A stretch of DNA of 64,000 bases, taken from positions 146,501 to 210,500 of the forward strand of contig CAUYUJ010014597.1 in the NCBI GenBank assembly GCA_963575745.1, given 5' to 3'. The notes below the pieces were generated by a model, which had not been told where the DNA came from, ran no database searches, and was given only the letters and a program-made list of their open reading frames with translations. Positions within the stretch are counted from its first letter, which is position 1. Each line of letters starts with the position of its first letter. The DNA is from Prorocentrum cordatum (lineage: Eukaryota > Sar > Dinophyceae > Prorocentrales > Prorocentraceae). Both the position numbers and the translations under genes were made by a program. Shown here one piece after another: positions 49,052-57,655 of the stretch.

Positions 49052-50830
49052 ATGGCCGCCGCAGCCGCTCCGCCCCCAGACCCAGGAGATGCTCGCCCTG
49101 CAAGCGCGCCTCTGCGCGTCGGGCACGACCGCGAGGCCAACGAATTTGTGGAGTTTTGGTACCAACCTGACAAAACGAAAGACCCCGACAGAGTGCTCAT
49201 GAACCCACGGAGACTAAAGGGGACAATATTCGGATTCGGGCACGTTATGCGCCGCAGCAGCGGCGCGGCTTGCCATTATGAATCTGGCACACGCATATGT
49301 AAGAATATTCATTTATGCTCGCAGTGGCCGTGTCCCAGCGACCACCGTCTGGCGGACGGTTCTGTGGACTACAATAAGTGGTCAGACTTGCAAGCGCCCT
49401 GGCATTTAGTGCATTGCGCGGACGGGTGGCCCGCAGGAGCTGGGGCCCCCGCAGCAGCGGAGGCGCCGGCCGAGGCGTGCGTGGTCCCTGCTGAAGCGGC
49501 AGCGGAGCCGTGGGTGGGCCCTGCTGAAGGCCCCGCAGCAGCGGGGCCGTACGTGGGCTCTTCTGGCGGCCCCGCAGCAGCGGGTGCGTCAGCGGAAGCG
49601 TGCGTGGCCCCTCCTGAAGTGGCGGCGGAACCGTGCGTGGGCCCTTCTGAAGGCCCCGCAACAGCGGAGGCGTGCGTGGGTCCTGCTGGCGCGCATGGCG
49701 CCGACGCTGTCGCCGAGGCCGCTTCCGCAGTGGAGGCTGCCCTGAAGGACTCCGCGGCAACAGCAGCCCTCTCAGCAAAGGGGGTTGCCCCTGTCGCCTT
49801 CCCCCAACCCGCCCCGCTTGCTGTTCGCGACATAGCGGAACCCGTGCTTACAGGGGCGGAGATTGCTGCAGTGACCGCCTTTGAAAAGACAGCCGCGAAT
49901 GCAGGCGCTGCGGTTGCCCCGCCTGCGCCTGCAGGGGCACTTTCACAACAAGGCCAGAGGTGCTTCGAGAAATTGATGAAGTTGTCGCGCAGCATTCGCG
50001 AAACGCCGGGGGGGGGCCGAGAGTGGACAGGGCATTCTGCTTTCGTAATCTTTGCACTTCTGCGGAAGGTGCGCGTCTACGCATGGGAAGGACGGAACAG
50101 AGTCGACCTTTGCAAAGCTGTGTTGCCGCCGTGGAAACTGGAGGAGTTAACCCGCGAGCCTGCGGCGGACGCGATCGCGTGTTGCGCCGTCCCCCGAGAC
50201 TCGGGGCCTCCGGACTGGGCCCCCGTGTCGGAGGAGTACCCTTTGATTCTATGCAATCATTTTATCGCAGGCGTCTCCACAGACTTTGTGGACATCACGG
50301 GAGATGTTTCGACGGTGGGCGGTTTCTATTCTGCTCTCGGTGCGTTCGTCGTGTCCACAGTCGCAGACGGGGACTGCGGTTTGGATTGCATGTTGCGGAT
50401 GACCCAGGAGGTTTCCACGCGAGAGTCTCGCAGGGAGCTCCGCCAGGACAGTTGCTCTCTCCGACCACCCTGATCCTTCGCTTCCATCTCTGCTGCCCCC
50501 ACATGCTATCCCCCTCCCTCCCTCCCCATTTGTCCTTCTTCCCTCTCCCATCGCGCCCCCCTCTCCCCTCGTGGCCCCCCCACCGAGTCTCCTTGCCCGT
50601 CCCCCATGCCCGCCTGTCAGGAAATCGCGGACTACATTGTGCAAAGGGTGCGTCTGGCGCGGTTCCTCGACGTCATGGTCCTGACACAAGAAGTCACGCA
50701 GGATGACGTCCAGGAGCTTCGCCGCCTGCAGAGCGCCTTAGACGACGAAGAACTTGTCCCGCAGCCTGGCCACGCCGCCCCCCCCGAGAGCACAGGCCGG
50801 TGCCGCCGCAGCAGCGGCGGCGCCACCTGA
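49052..50830 (+). CDS. Cargo gene 6, OTU-like cysteine-protease-fold protein, two exons
   Basis: ATG at 49052 (MAAAAAPPPDPG). Exon 1 ends at 50446; exon 2 is 50621-50830; an apparent intron lies between. The N-terminal region has HVMRRSSGAACHYESGTRIC and NIHLCSQWPCPSDHRL, possibly metal-binding. Then come tandem Ala/Pro/Glu repeats (AEACV.PAEAAAEP.VGPAEG) carrying mini-hairpins, then a globular part with FVVSTVADGDCGLDCMLRM. DGDC followed by a helix is the catalytic-Cys motif of OTU-type deubiquitinases. After splicing, RRELRQ runs directly into EIADYIVQRVRLARF, the expected helical continuation. I see no clear catalytic His downstream, so activity is unproven. Stop at 50828-50830, just after a mini-hairpin. 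It overlaps the upstream open frame of the transposase. Confidence 0.6.
50447..50620 (+). other. Probable GA-AG intron in the OTU-like gene
   Basis: 174 bp. Starts GACAGTTGCTCTCTCC, ends CCCGCCTGTCAG, pyrimidine-rich throughout, and contains an in-frame stop (50471-50473). Both exons are in the same phase (0). The boundary word is AG|GA on both sides. Dinoflagellate introns often use GC or GA instead of GT and carry AGG-type repeats at both ends, which fits. Confidence 0.6.
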
Positions 50831-50948
50831 GGACTTGGCAGTGGTGGAAGTCGACGCCGAGGCAGTCTGTCAGGAGCTCGCGCATGCCATCCACTGGTGG
50901 ACAGGACTGAAAGACGCTGCGCGCGCCCTGGACGTAGCTCGGGAGTTG

Positions 50949-53642
50949 ATGCCCGCAGAGCGGGAGGAGCAGCTCTTGAGGTGCAGGAACCGCGGCTGCG
51001 AGCGCAAAGCCCCCGCCCAGAACAAGAAGCGCGTGGTGGCCCCGTCGCTCCTGTGCTCGAGGATGGAGATAGCGGGTGCTTTCGACGAGCACATGCGCTC
51101 TTTAGGCTGGACGCCTGGAGGGGCGCGTTCATTCATGGATGCGTGGGACTGGGGTTCCATGTCCCATACCTCTCTCAGGAAGCGCACGCACGTACTGCGG
51201 CGCTGGCACAAGGCTTTTCTGTCGTCGAAATACGCCTCCGCAGTAGCGGAGGCTGTTCGGCATCCGTGGGGACACGAGACGCAGTACCGGCAGGGGCGCC
51301 TCCTCAAGTGGAAAGGGCGGAAAAGGATACCACAAGAGGGACAGGGGCCTGCTCGAAAATGTCCTTGGCTGCGGCAAGCTCTGTTTGAATGGTGGAGTTC
51401 CATTCGGCACAATGTAGATTGGAAAGCTATCAAAAGTGGAATGCGAAGTACCCAAAGAGAGCCAGCGAAGATAGCAAGGTTCACGCAAAGCATGCTCCAG
51501 ACCAAAGCGTTGGAGCTCATGGGCGAGTACGTCACGCAGCAGCTGCGGATCGGGCAGCGACCCGCCGCCGCGGAGTTGAGGTCGCGCTGGTGGGCCTCCT
51601 GGCGCAAGGAATACGGCCTCAGCATGCGGTACCCGAACAGGAAGTACAGGTGCCCGCTGCCCGTCTTGGAAGAGCGGCTCGAGCGAGGCTGGCTGAACGT
51701 GTTCAGGGCACGCGCCGCGTGCGTGCCACTCAACCAGGAGGATCCCGAGATGGAGAACTTCGACCAGTCGCCTTTCCACCACAATGAAACAGGATCAGCT
51801 GGCGTGAGGACCCTCGCAGTAGCGGGGGTCGAAGTGCCACTGGTGGAGTGCCACGGCGCGGTGCGGGAGCGGTGGGCGGCCAATTTCATGACAATGAGCG
51901 ACAAGGATCGACTGCGGAGAGAAGGCCCCCCACCGATGGAGTGCATGTTCAAGGCGGAGGGGGGAGGAGAGAAGTTGAGGCCGCGCCGGCTCGAACACCT
52001 TCGGCGCCGAGGGTTCGGCAGATGGGCGTCGGCGACCACCAGCACCAAGGGGTCTTACCGGACACCGTGCGCCCTCGCGCACCTGGACCGCCACCTCCCT
52101 CATCTGCCAGAGCCCCCGCAGCAGCGGGAGTGGAAAATTATGATGGCGGATGATCATGGCCCTCACTTGTCCCCGCTTGTGAGTAAGCTACGTTGGTCTC
52201 GAGGGCACGTGTTCATCCAGCACGGGGGCGGCGCAACCCCAATCCTCCAAACTGTGGACACACATCTGAATCAACACGCCAAGCGCGAGCACATGAAGAG
52301 AGAAGGAGCGGCGCTGCTGAGGGCCATGAGGCTCGGCCAGTGCGCCCCACAGCTGGACAAGTTAGAATGCCTTGACTTGATGGTGGAAGCGATGTCCCAA
52401 ATGGGTCTTCACTTGGCTGCGGCAGAGGGGTACTGGGAAACAGGTTTCAAGGCAAACCTGTGGGATGCGGACTTGGACGCGCGCATATGCAAGGAGGCAG
52501 GCCATTTCTGGAGAAAGTTGAGGATGCGTGAGAAGGTCGCCGCCGCAGTAGCGGAGGTCGAAGAAGAGGTACAGGCGGGGCGCTTGAGATGGACCTACAA
52601 AGACATCATGCGATTGGTCCTCCCGCGCCCTCGACGCGGCCACTGCGACAACGTGTTCGCGAACCTTGGAGACGACGCGGCTCTGGACGAGGGCGACGAG
52701 ATTTGGCATGGCATGGAGGGGGCGGAAGACGCGGCCGAGGGTCTCCGCAGCAGCGGGGGCACTGAGGGTGGCGATTCCGTCGACGCCCTCGAAGGAGATG
52801 AAGATGATGGGGGCGAGGACGACGACGGGTGGAGCGCCGCTGGCGAGTTTGACTACGGATGGGCCAGTCCAAGCCTCAACGCAGCAGCGGCGGGGGAGAG
52901 CGCGCTGGAGGCGCCGCCTGGCCTGTCGACGTCTCGCATGGAAACCGCGGAGCAGACGTCTGACTTGATGAGAACGTATTCGTCGATCGCTGAGGAGTTG
53001 CGCAGCTGGGGCGACATCGCGGGGGCCACGTTCATGGAGACGCAATTACGGAAAGAACGGAGGCGAGTGCGCGAAGTGTCGAAGGAAGATCCTGGGGTTC
53101 AGCGGGCCCTCGCGGCATACGAGGACGCCCGCGAGGCAGCGCTCAGAAACGAGAAACGACAGCGGGATGTCGAGGCGCGGCGCAGAGAAGAGCTAACCCG
53201 CCTGGGGGGCGACGTAAAGAAAGCGCGCAAGCTGCTGAGGACACAGCAAGCCAAACTCTTAGACGCAGAGGCAGCCATAGATATCAAACACAGGATGAAG
53301 CATGTCGGGTTATCCGAGCTGGGCGCGGGCCTTCGCAGCTGCGGAGGCGCGGCGGGTCGAACGTCGAGGTGCGACGCGCTGAATCGCCTGGCGGGGTTGG
53401 GTTCTGGGCTTTCTGCAGCTCAGCGGTCAGATTTTGAATGGTTTCGGCGGGAATGGGACGCCGCTGGCATGGAGGACTTCGGTGGAAAGTGGCCGGAGAC
53501 GTTTGCCACGCGGTTGCAGAACGTCATAGACGAGTACTTGGGAGGCAACCCGAGAGCTTTCAGCATGTTTATGCACAGTGAGACGCGACGCCGTCTGTCT
53601 GGCTCCCTGGCGCTTGCGCCCCCTGCAGCCGGGGGCCTCTGA
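50949..53642 (+). CDS. Cargo gene 7, DDE-type transposase
   Basis: The frame is open from 50754. The first ATG is at 50949, but the upstream residues (VDAEAVCQELAHAIHWWTGL) look real, so the start may lie earlier via a frame change or splice at the hairpin at 50800-50826. About 900 residues. N-terminal DNA-binding-like helices (RKRTHVLRRWHKAFLSSKYA). Catalytic-core candidates: NFDQSPFHHNE (first Asp, about 51762), IMMADDHGPHLS (second, about 52147), and HGGGATPILQTVDTHLNQHA (third acidic motif, about 52225-52280). This spacing and the D-HxxxH..N-Q-H words match a DDE transposase-like family common in dinoflagellates. A Trp/helix region follows, then a coiled-coil C-terminus (53040-53300). Four mini-hairpins are embedded in-frame. 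It is the likely mover of the element. Confidence 0.7.
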   Translation: MPAEREEQLLRCRNRGCERKAPAQNKKRVVAPSLLCSRMEIAGAFDEHMRSLGWTPGGARSFMDAWDWGSMSHTSLRKRTHVLRRWHKAFLSSKYASAVAEAVRHPWGHETQYRQGRLLKWKGRKRIPQEGQGPARKCPWLRQALFEWWSSIRHNVDWKAIKSGMRSTQREPAKIARFTQSMLQTKALELMGEYVTQQLRIGQRPAAAELRSRWWASWRKEYGLSMRYPNRKYRCPLPVLEERLERGWLNVFRARAACVPLNQEDPEMENFDQSPFHHNETGSAGVRTLAVAGVEVPLVECHGAVRERWAANFMTMSDKDRLRREGPPPMECMFKAEGGGEKLRPRRLEHLRRRGFGRWASATTSTKGSYRTPCALAHLDRHLPHLPEPPQQREWKIMMADDHGPHLSPLVSKLRWSRGHVFIQHGGGATPILQTVDTHLNQHAKREHMKREGAALLRAMRLGQCAPQLDKLECLDLMVEAMSQMGLHLAAAEGYWETGFKANLWDADLDARICKEAGHFWRKLRMREKVAAAVAEVEEEVQAGRLRWTYKDIMRLVLPRPRRGHCDNVFANLGDDAALDEGDEIWHGMEGAEDAAEGLRSSGGTEGGDSVDALEGDEDDGGEDDDGWSAAGEFDYGWASPSLNAAAAGESALEAPPGLSTSRMETAEQTSDLMRTYSSIAEELRSWGDIAGATFMETQLRKERRRVREVSKEDPGVQRALAAYEDAREAALRNEKRQRDVEARRREELTRLGGDVKKARKLLRTQQAKLLDAEAAIDIKHRMKHVGLSELGAGLRSCGGAAGRTSRCDALNRLAGLGSGLSAAQRSDFEWFRREWDAAGMEDFGGKWPETFATRLQNVIDEYLGGNPRAFSMFMHSETRRRLSGSLALAPPAAGGL

Positions 53643-53937
53643 GAGGCGCGGCCCGCCGCGGCAGCGGCGAGGCGCGGGGTGTGAGTTCGGGCAGCAGCCA
53701 CTGCTCTTCCACCTGGCTGCGACTGAGGTGCCGCGTGCGCGCGCGGACGTAGCGCAGGCCCTATGCAGAAGAAACAGGGAGGAGGGAGGACGGGGGAGGA
53801 GGTGAGAGGAGGGGGAGAGCAGGCAGGGGGAGAAAACCACGCGGGTGTCGATCACTCCGCCCCTCCTCCTGCTCTCCCCCCTCCTTCTCCCTGATCACCC
53901 TCCTGGTCATTATCTCATTCCTCCCTCCTCCGCGTCC

Positions 53938-54015
<78 letters not shown>

Positions 54016-54019
54016 CGTC

Positions 54020-54063
<44 letters not shown>

Positions 54064-54074
54064 TCTCACTATCT

Positions 54075-54149
<75 letters not shown>

Positions 54150-54286
54150 TCTCTCTGCCCGCCCTTTCCTTCCCTATCCGCCCCGTCTTCCTCCTCTTCG
54201 CCCCGCCCCCCTCCTTCCACCGCCGTTTCGGCCCCAGGAGTCCGGCTCTCACGGCCGCCCCCCCTGCAACGCGGGGGCAGCGAGTG
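53643..54286. repeat. Intergenic region with three (CT)n runs
   Basis: Degenerate mini-hairpin after the stop (53651-53675). G-rich 53775-53835. (CT)n at 53938-54009, 54023-54058 and 54080-54143, separated by GTTATCGTCGT and ACTATCTCCC. Two variant hairpins (54260-54280; 54317-54336 with loop AGGA) precede the next gene. Confidence 0.7.
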
Positions 54287-56417
54287 ATGGCCGCGGCCGG
54301 CAGCAGCAGCAGCAGCCCATTGGGCCCCGCAGGAGCGGGGCCTCGGGGCCGACTGTCGGCAGTGTATACAGCGAAGTGTGGGAAGGTTTGGCTACCTGTG
54401 GGTGGTCACGAACAACCCTGGAAGGGCCCTTGGGCCCCTGTGTCAGAGGGCGCCCCCGCAGCAGCGGGGGCTGCGCCGTCTGGCGTTTCAAGCTCAGCAG
54501 CGGCGGCGCGATCAGAAGTTTCTACGATACGCACCCGCCCAGGCGACTCGGTGGTGGATCCGAGCGATGGCGAAGAGCGCCAGGAAAAGCGGCGCGATCA
54601 GCCGGCCATTGGGGGCTGCGCGCCGCCCGACGACGTCGAGCGACGCAGGTCGGTTCACCGCGACACCGTCCCGCTCCAGCTCTTCTGCGAGCGTAGAGCG
54701 GCTGAAGTGAACAGGCAGCGGAACGACAACGTGGGCAACCTTTCCGTCCTGTTCGGGAACTGGGGCCCCATGCCGAGCGAGACCAACAGTTGTGACCAAC
54801 AACGCGGACCAGCGGCGGAGACTTGAGTTGCAGCTGCGGCATTGCCCTGCTCTCCTGGCGTGCTTTGCGGAATGTGAGGCGCAGATGGAGGCAATCCTAC
54901 AGCGGCCAGGAAAACCACCGCCGCTGCAGGCGGACGCCCCCGCAGCAGCGGGGGCGTCAGCAGCGGAGGGCCAAAGCAGCAGCAGCGGTGGGCCTTTTGT
55001 CGCCCCCGCAGCAGCGATGGCGACAGCAAGAGGAAGTCGTGCTGCGAGTGTTGGCGATTGCCAACAGCTCCAGAATCGACCAGAGTACGAATACTTGACC
55101 CTGCGCGGGCGTGAGGACAAGTCCTTGTGCATCGCTGCGCGCGCAAACCTGTGCCATGGAATGCGGCTGCTCCACTGGGAAAGGAGCGTCGACGGCCACT
55201 ACAAAACTGAAAAAGGGAACAAGAGGGAAGCGTTCTCGAGGATCATGGTGGTTGAGGTCTCCTTCGATCAAACCTACGCCCACTTCGGCTCGGAAGTGCG
55301 GGTGCGCGCGGTGCACCTCCACCGCGACACGGCGAAAGCTTCCAAAGGCTTTAAGGAGGCTCACAAGACGTGGTGGCCGAGGCTGGCGGCCACCTTGCAG
55401 GGGAACAAGGTTGACATCCTTTGTGGGGATTTCAACATGGCGCTCACACAGACGCTTCCGAGTCTTCGGGGTCTAGGCTTGCGATTGGAGACGGCAGCAG
55501 CGTACTTCTGGCGCGGATTGGACGGCGCCCCGTGCTTGGACAGCTGCGGCATCTTCGTTCTCAACAGGCCTGGCGAGTACACCCTGTGCTGGCCGCTGAG
55601 CGCCGTGCACGACAGAGACGAGACGGGGTTGCTCTTCGCACGCAAGTCGGTGATCGGTGAGATCGGGTACCGGAACAGAAGCAAGGCAGAGGCCCCCGCA
55701 GCAGCGGGGGCCTCCACCAGCCCATCATCGGAGCCGACGTACTGGCACCACTGCCAGGAAGGAGGCCCTGGGATGCCTTACGATCGCTACTGCCCGAAAA
55801 AAGACGCCCGCGAGCACCTCCAGGATTTACTGACTCAGTCAGAGGAATGCCAACGCAAGATCCAAGAGAAGGAGCGTGAGAAACAGAGGCGCGCCGAGGC
55901 TGAGGCTAGAGGGGACCGCCGCTTCTCTAGTGTTCGCGAGGTGACCCTCTTCCGCGCGTTGCAGAAGACGTTCCCGCCGGAGACCGTGGAGGTGGAGGGG
56001 CGCTGGCACGGCGGCGCCCACTGCCCTCTCCTGTTCCAAATGCGCATGGCCAGCTCGCGTTCGCAGGGAAGGAAGCAGGAGAGGAACAAAGAGAAGAAGG
56101 ACAGGCGCGCCCAGAGAGCGCAAGAAGCTGCGCTCCAGGGCGCCGCAGCAGCGGCGCCCGGCGCCGCAGCAGCGGCGCCCGAGCAGCACGGGCCCGAGCG
56201 CCAGGCACCAGAGCAGCACCGCGAGAGGGACGAGCAAGACGAGCGCGCCCAACAGGCGTGGCGCCCACCAAGATGGGCAGACGAAAACGCGGACGGCGAC
56301 CGCGACTGGCCCGCGGCTGGCGATGGAAGGTCGCGGCGGGGGGGGGGAAGGGAGAGGGGAAAGGGGGGGGGGTGGAGCACGGGGGGGGCAGGAGGGAGGA
56401 GGGGGGGTGACGAATAG
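54287..56417 (+). CDS. Cargo gene 8, endonuclease/exonuclease/phosphatase-fold protein
   Basis: ATG at 54287. The first frame runs to 54826 and contains NVGNLSVLFGNWG, which resembles the N-terminal strand-Asn motif of the EEP fold. The rest continues in frame +3 (from about 54792): HCPALLACFAECEAQ (Glu motif), RIMVVEVSFD, VRVRAVHLHRDTAKA, VDILCGDFNMAL (the diagnostic GDFN), HDRDETGLLFARKSV, and GAHCPLLFQM (position of the catalytic His). EEP enzymes cut phosphodiester bonds in DNA or RNA; LINE endonucleases are relatives, but no RT is attached here. The tail is Ala/Glu/Gln-rich with tandem mini-hairpins (cores 56144 and 56165) and a G-rich end. One frame change near 54790 is needed. About 700 residues. 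Confidence 0.65.
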
Positions 56418-56447
56418 GCTGAGTAACGCCAGGGATGACATAAGGAA

Positions 56448-56955
56448 ATGGGTGTCGGGAAGGGGGGGGGGGGGGGAGTTGACAGGACGGAGATCATCAT
56501 AGAAATATATACTTATCCCCCCGAGGTGGCGGCAGACCCCGCAGCGGCCATCTCCTGGGCCTGCGCCGCTGGAGCCTGCGCCGCTGGAGCAGCAACCGCA
56601 GGAGGCGCCGCGGCATCAGCCGCCAGAGCCCCCGCAGCAGCGGGGGCAGCACTCAACAGACGTGGAGTGGCGCAGGGATGAGTGGCGCGGCAAATCCTGG
56701 GACTGGTGGCGCAGCAGGGAAGGCGAGGGGCGCGAGTGGCAACAGCAGAGCGGCGCGGCTTCCTCGGTGCAGGACCACAGGATCGACGCCGCCTGGCGCG
56801 ACATGCAAGTTGCATTCGGCAGCGACCCGCGCCCCAGTGACTGGTGGAGCAGCCCCAGTGGGTGGAGTGGCGGCCAGGGGCGCTGGGAGGCCACGACCGC
56901 GACCACCTGGAGGTGGCGCCCCGACGACGGCAATCCCTGGGAAGAATTGAGCTGA
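56448..56955 (+). CDS. Cargo gene 9, small Ala-rich then Trp-rich protein, two frames
   Basis: ATG at 56448 opens a 77-codon frame (GVDRTEIIIEIYTYPPEVAA, then an Ala/Gly run with a mini-hairpin, core 56633). From about 56662 the better protein is in frame +1: EWRRDEWRGKSWDWWRSREG, WRDMQVAF, DWWSSPSGWSGG, WRWRPDDGNPWEEL, stop at 56955. The Trp/Arg/Gly composition recalls the N-terminus of cargo gene 1. No family is recognised; low-complexity bias makes either frame uncertain. Confidence 0.35.
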
Positions 56956-57258
56956 ACCATCGCACTGGGGCCCCCCCTCCGCAGCAGCGGAGGGAAGCCT
57001 AATCAGTCGAAGGTCGCCCTCTCCGCAGCAGCGGAGGCTTTGCCGCTGCATGATGAGCGGCGGCGAGTCGCGCGCGCCGTCGTGCTCGGCGACCGCTGCC
57101 CGAGCGGAGAAGGAAAAAGAAACGGCGCTGTCATCGGTGCTGTCTCTGCCTCCTCTCCTTCATCGTTTTCTTCTCCCTCCCCCTCCAATCGTTCATCCCG
57201 CCATCGCATTTTATCGTCTCCAATCGTATCGGGGGCTCCCGCGGCAGAACAGCACCCA
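56956..57258. other. 3' non-coding region of the element
   Basis: Two mini-hairpins with GGAGG-type stems (cores 56980 and 57024), then a pyrimidine-rich stretch (57110-57240). No gene. Confidence 0.45.
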
Positions 57259-57325
57259 GAACGAGGTCCTCCGTGACAGAGGGGGGGCATCTTAGGGCCC
57301 CTCTGTGACAGAGGGGGGGCCAAAA
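57259..57325. promoter_or_regulatory. Right subterminal palindromes, two copies
   Basis: CCTCCGTGACAGAGG and CCTCTGTGACAGAGG, about 40 bp apart. Same word as the three left copies at 37315-37395. The word is its own reverse complement apart from the central base. Confidence 0.7.
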
Positions 57326-57328
57326 AAC

Positions 57329-57357
57329 AAATGATTACTTTAATGCGGCTTCTGGAT
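57329..57357 (-). repeat. Right terminal inverted repeat
   Basis: Reverse complement reads ATCCAGAAGCCGCATTAAAG then TAATCAT. Followed by CA, which both resumes the minisatellite phase and serves as the second copy of the probable 2-bp target duplication. Confidence 0.85.
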
Positions 57358-57655
57358 CAAGGGCAGGGTTCGCATGCGTTCCCCCGCCCGATTCGGCACG
57401 AACCTCACGCGGGTCGTGGCCCCATAAGGAGCCTCTCCGAAGGCCCCAGTGGCAGGGTTCGCATGCGCCCCCCCGCCTATTTCGGCGCACCCCTCACAAG
57501 CTCCGTGGCCCCACAGGGAGCTCCACCGGAGGCCCCAAAGGCAGGGTTCGCATGCGTCCCCCCGCCCATGTCGGCACACTCCTCACACGCTTCGTGGCCC
57601 CATATGGAGCGCCGCCGAAGGCCCCAGTGGCAGGGTTCGTACGCTTCGACGTTGC
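57358..57655. repeat. 89-bp minisatellite, right part
   Basis: Continues the array interrupted at 37280. GGCAG anchors are at 57362, 57451, 57540 and 57629, exactly 89 apart. Confidence 0.9.

Larger units (their letters stand above)
37989..57033 (+). repeat. Dispersed GC mini-hairpin family, about 45 copies
   Basis: Core CGC-AGCA-GCG with 4-6 further paired bases on each side. Core starts: 37989, 38521, 38889, 39009, 39966, 40039, 40276, 40462, 41385, 41703, 41912, 41990, 42564, 43230, 44116, 44166, 44922, 45360, 45643, 46152, 46690, 47580, 47968, 47998, 48620, 48684, 49253, 49450, 49534, 49573, 49657, 50807, 51239, 51815, 52117, 52544, 52746, 53334, 54457, 54941, 55007, 55697, 56144, 56165, 56633, 56980, 57024. 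Outer pairs differ but usually stay paired: CCCC/GGGG, GCGCC/GGCGC, CCTCC/GGAGG, CCGCC/GGCGG, GGCCCC/GGGGCC. Remaining mismatches are mostly T opposite G, i.e. G-U in RNA. Loops are AGCA, rarely AGTA, AACA or AGCT. All copies have this orientation. In genes they read APAAAGA, PQQRG or RSSGG depending on frame. Confidence 0.9.
37283..57357 (+). mobile_element. 20-kb TIR-bounded DNA transposon carrying about nine plus-strand genes
   Basis: The ends are inverted repeats: 37283 reads ATCCAAAAGCCGCATT and the complement from 57357 reads ATCCAGAAGCCGCATT. Similarity continues to ATCAT (23 of 26-27 positions). Next to each end lie CCTCTGTGACAGAGG palindromes. The element splits an 89-bp minisatellite: left flank ends CCGAAGGCCC, right flank starts CAAGGGCAG, together one normal unit. 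The distance between GGCAG anchors exceeds 89 by 20,077 bp, which equals 20,075 plus a 2-bp target duplication (TA left, CA right; one C-to-T change). Cargo: unknown proteins, RS-rich protein, OTU-like protein, DDE transposase, EEP-fold protein, all on one strand. No DNA polymerase B, packaging ATPase or capsid motif was seen, so I do not call it a Polinton. Confidence 0.85.

Noticed and set aside
37283-57357. Polinton/Maverick or virus-derived element
   Set aside because: The size fits, but no DNA polymerase B, packaging ATPase, retroviral-type integrase or capsid motif was seen, and the TIRs are short with a 2-bp duplication.
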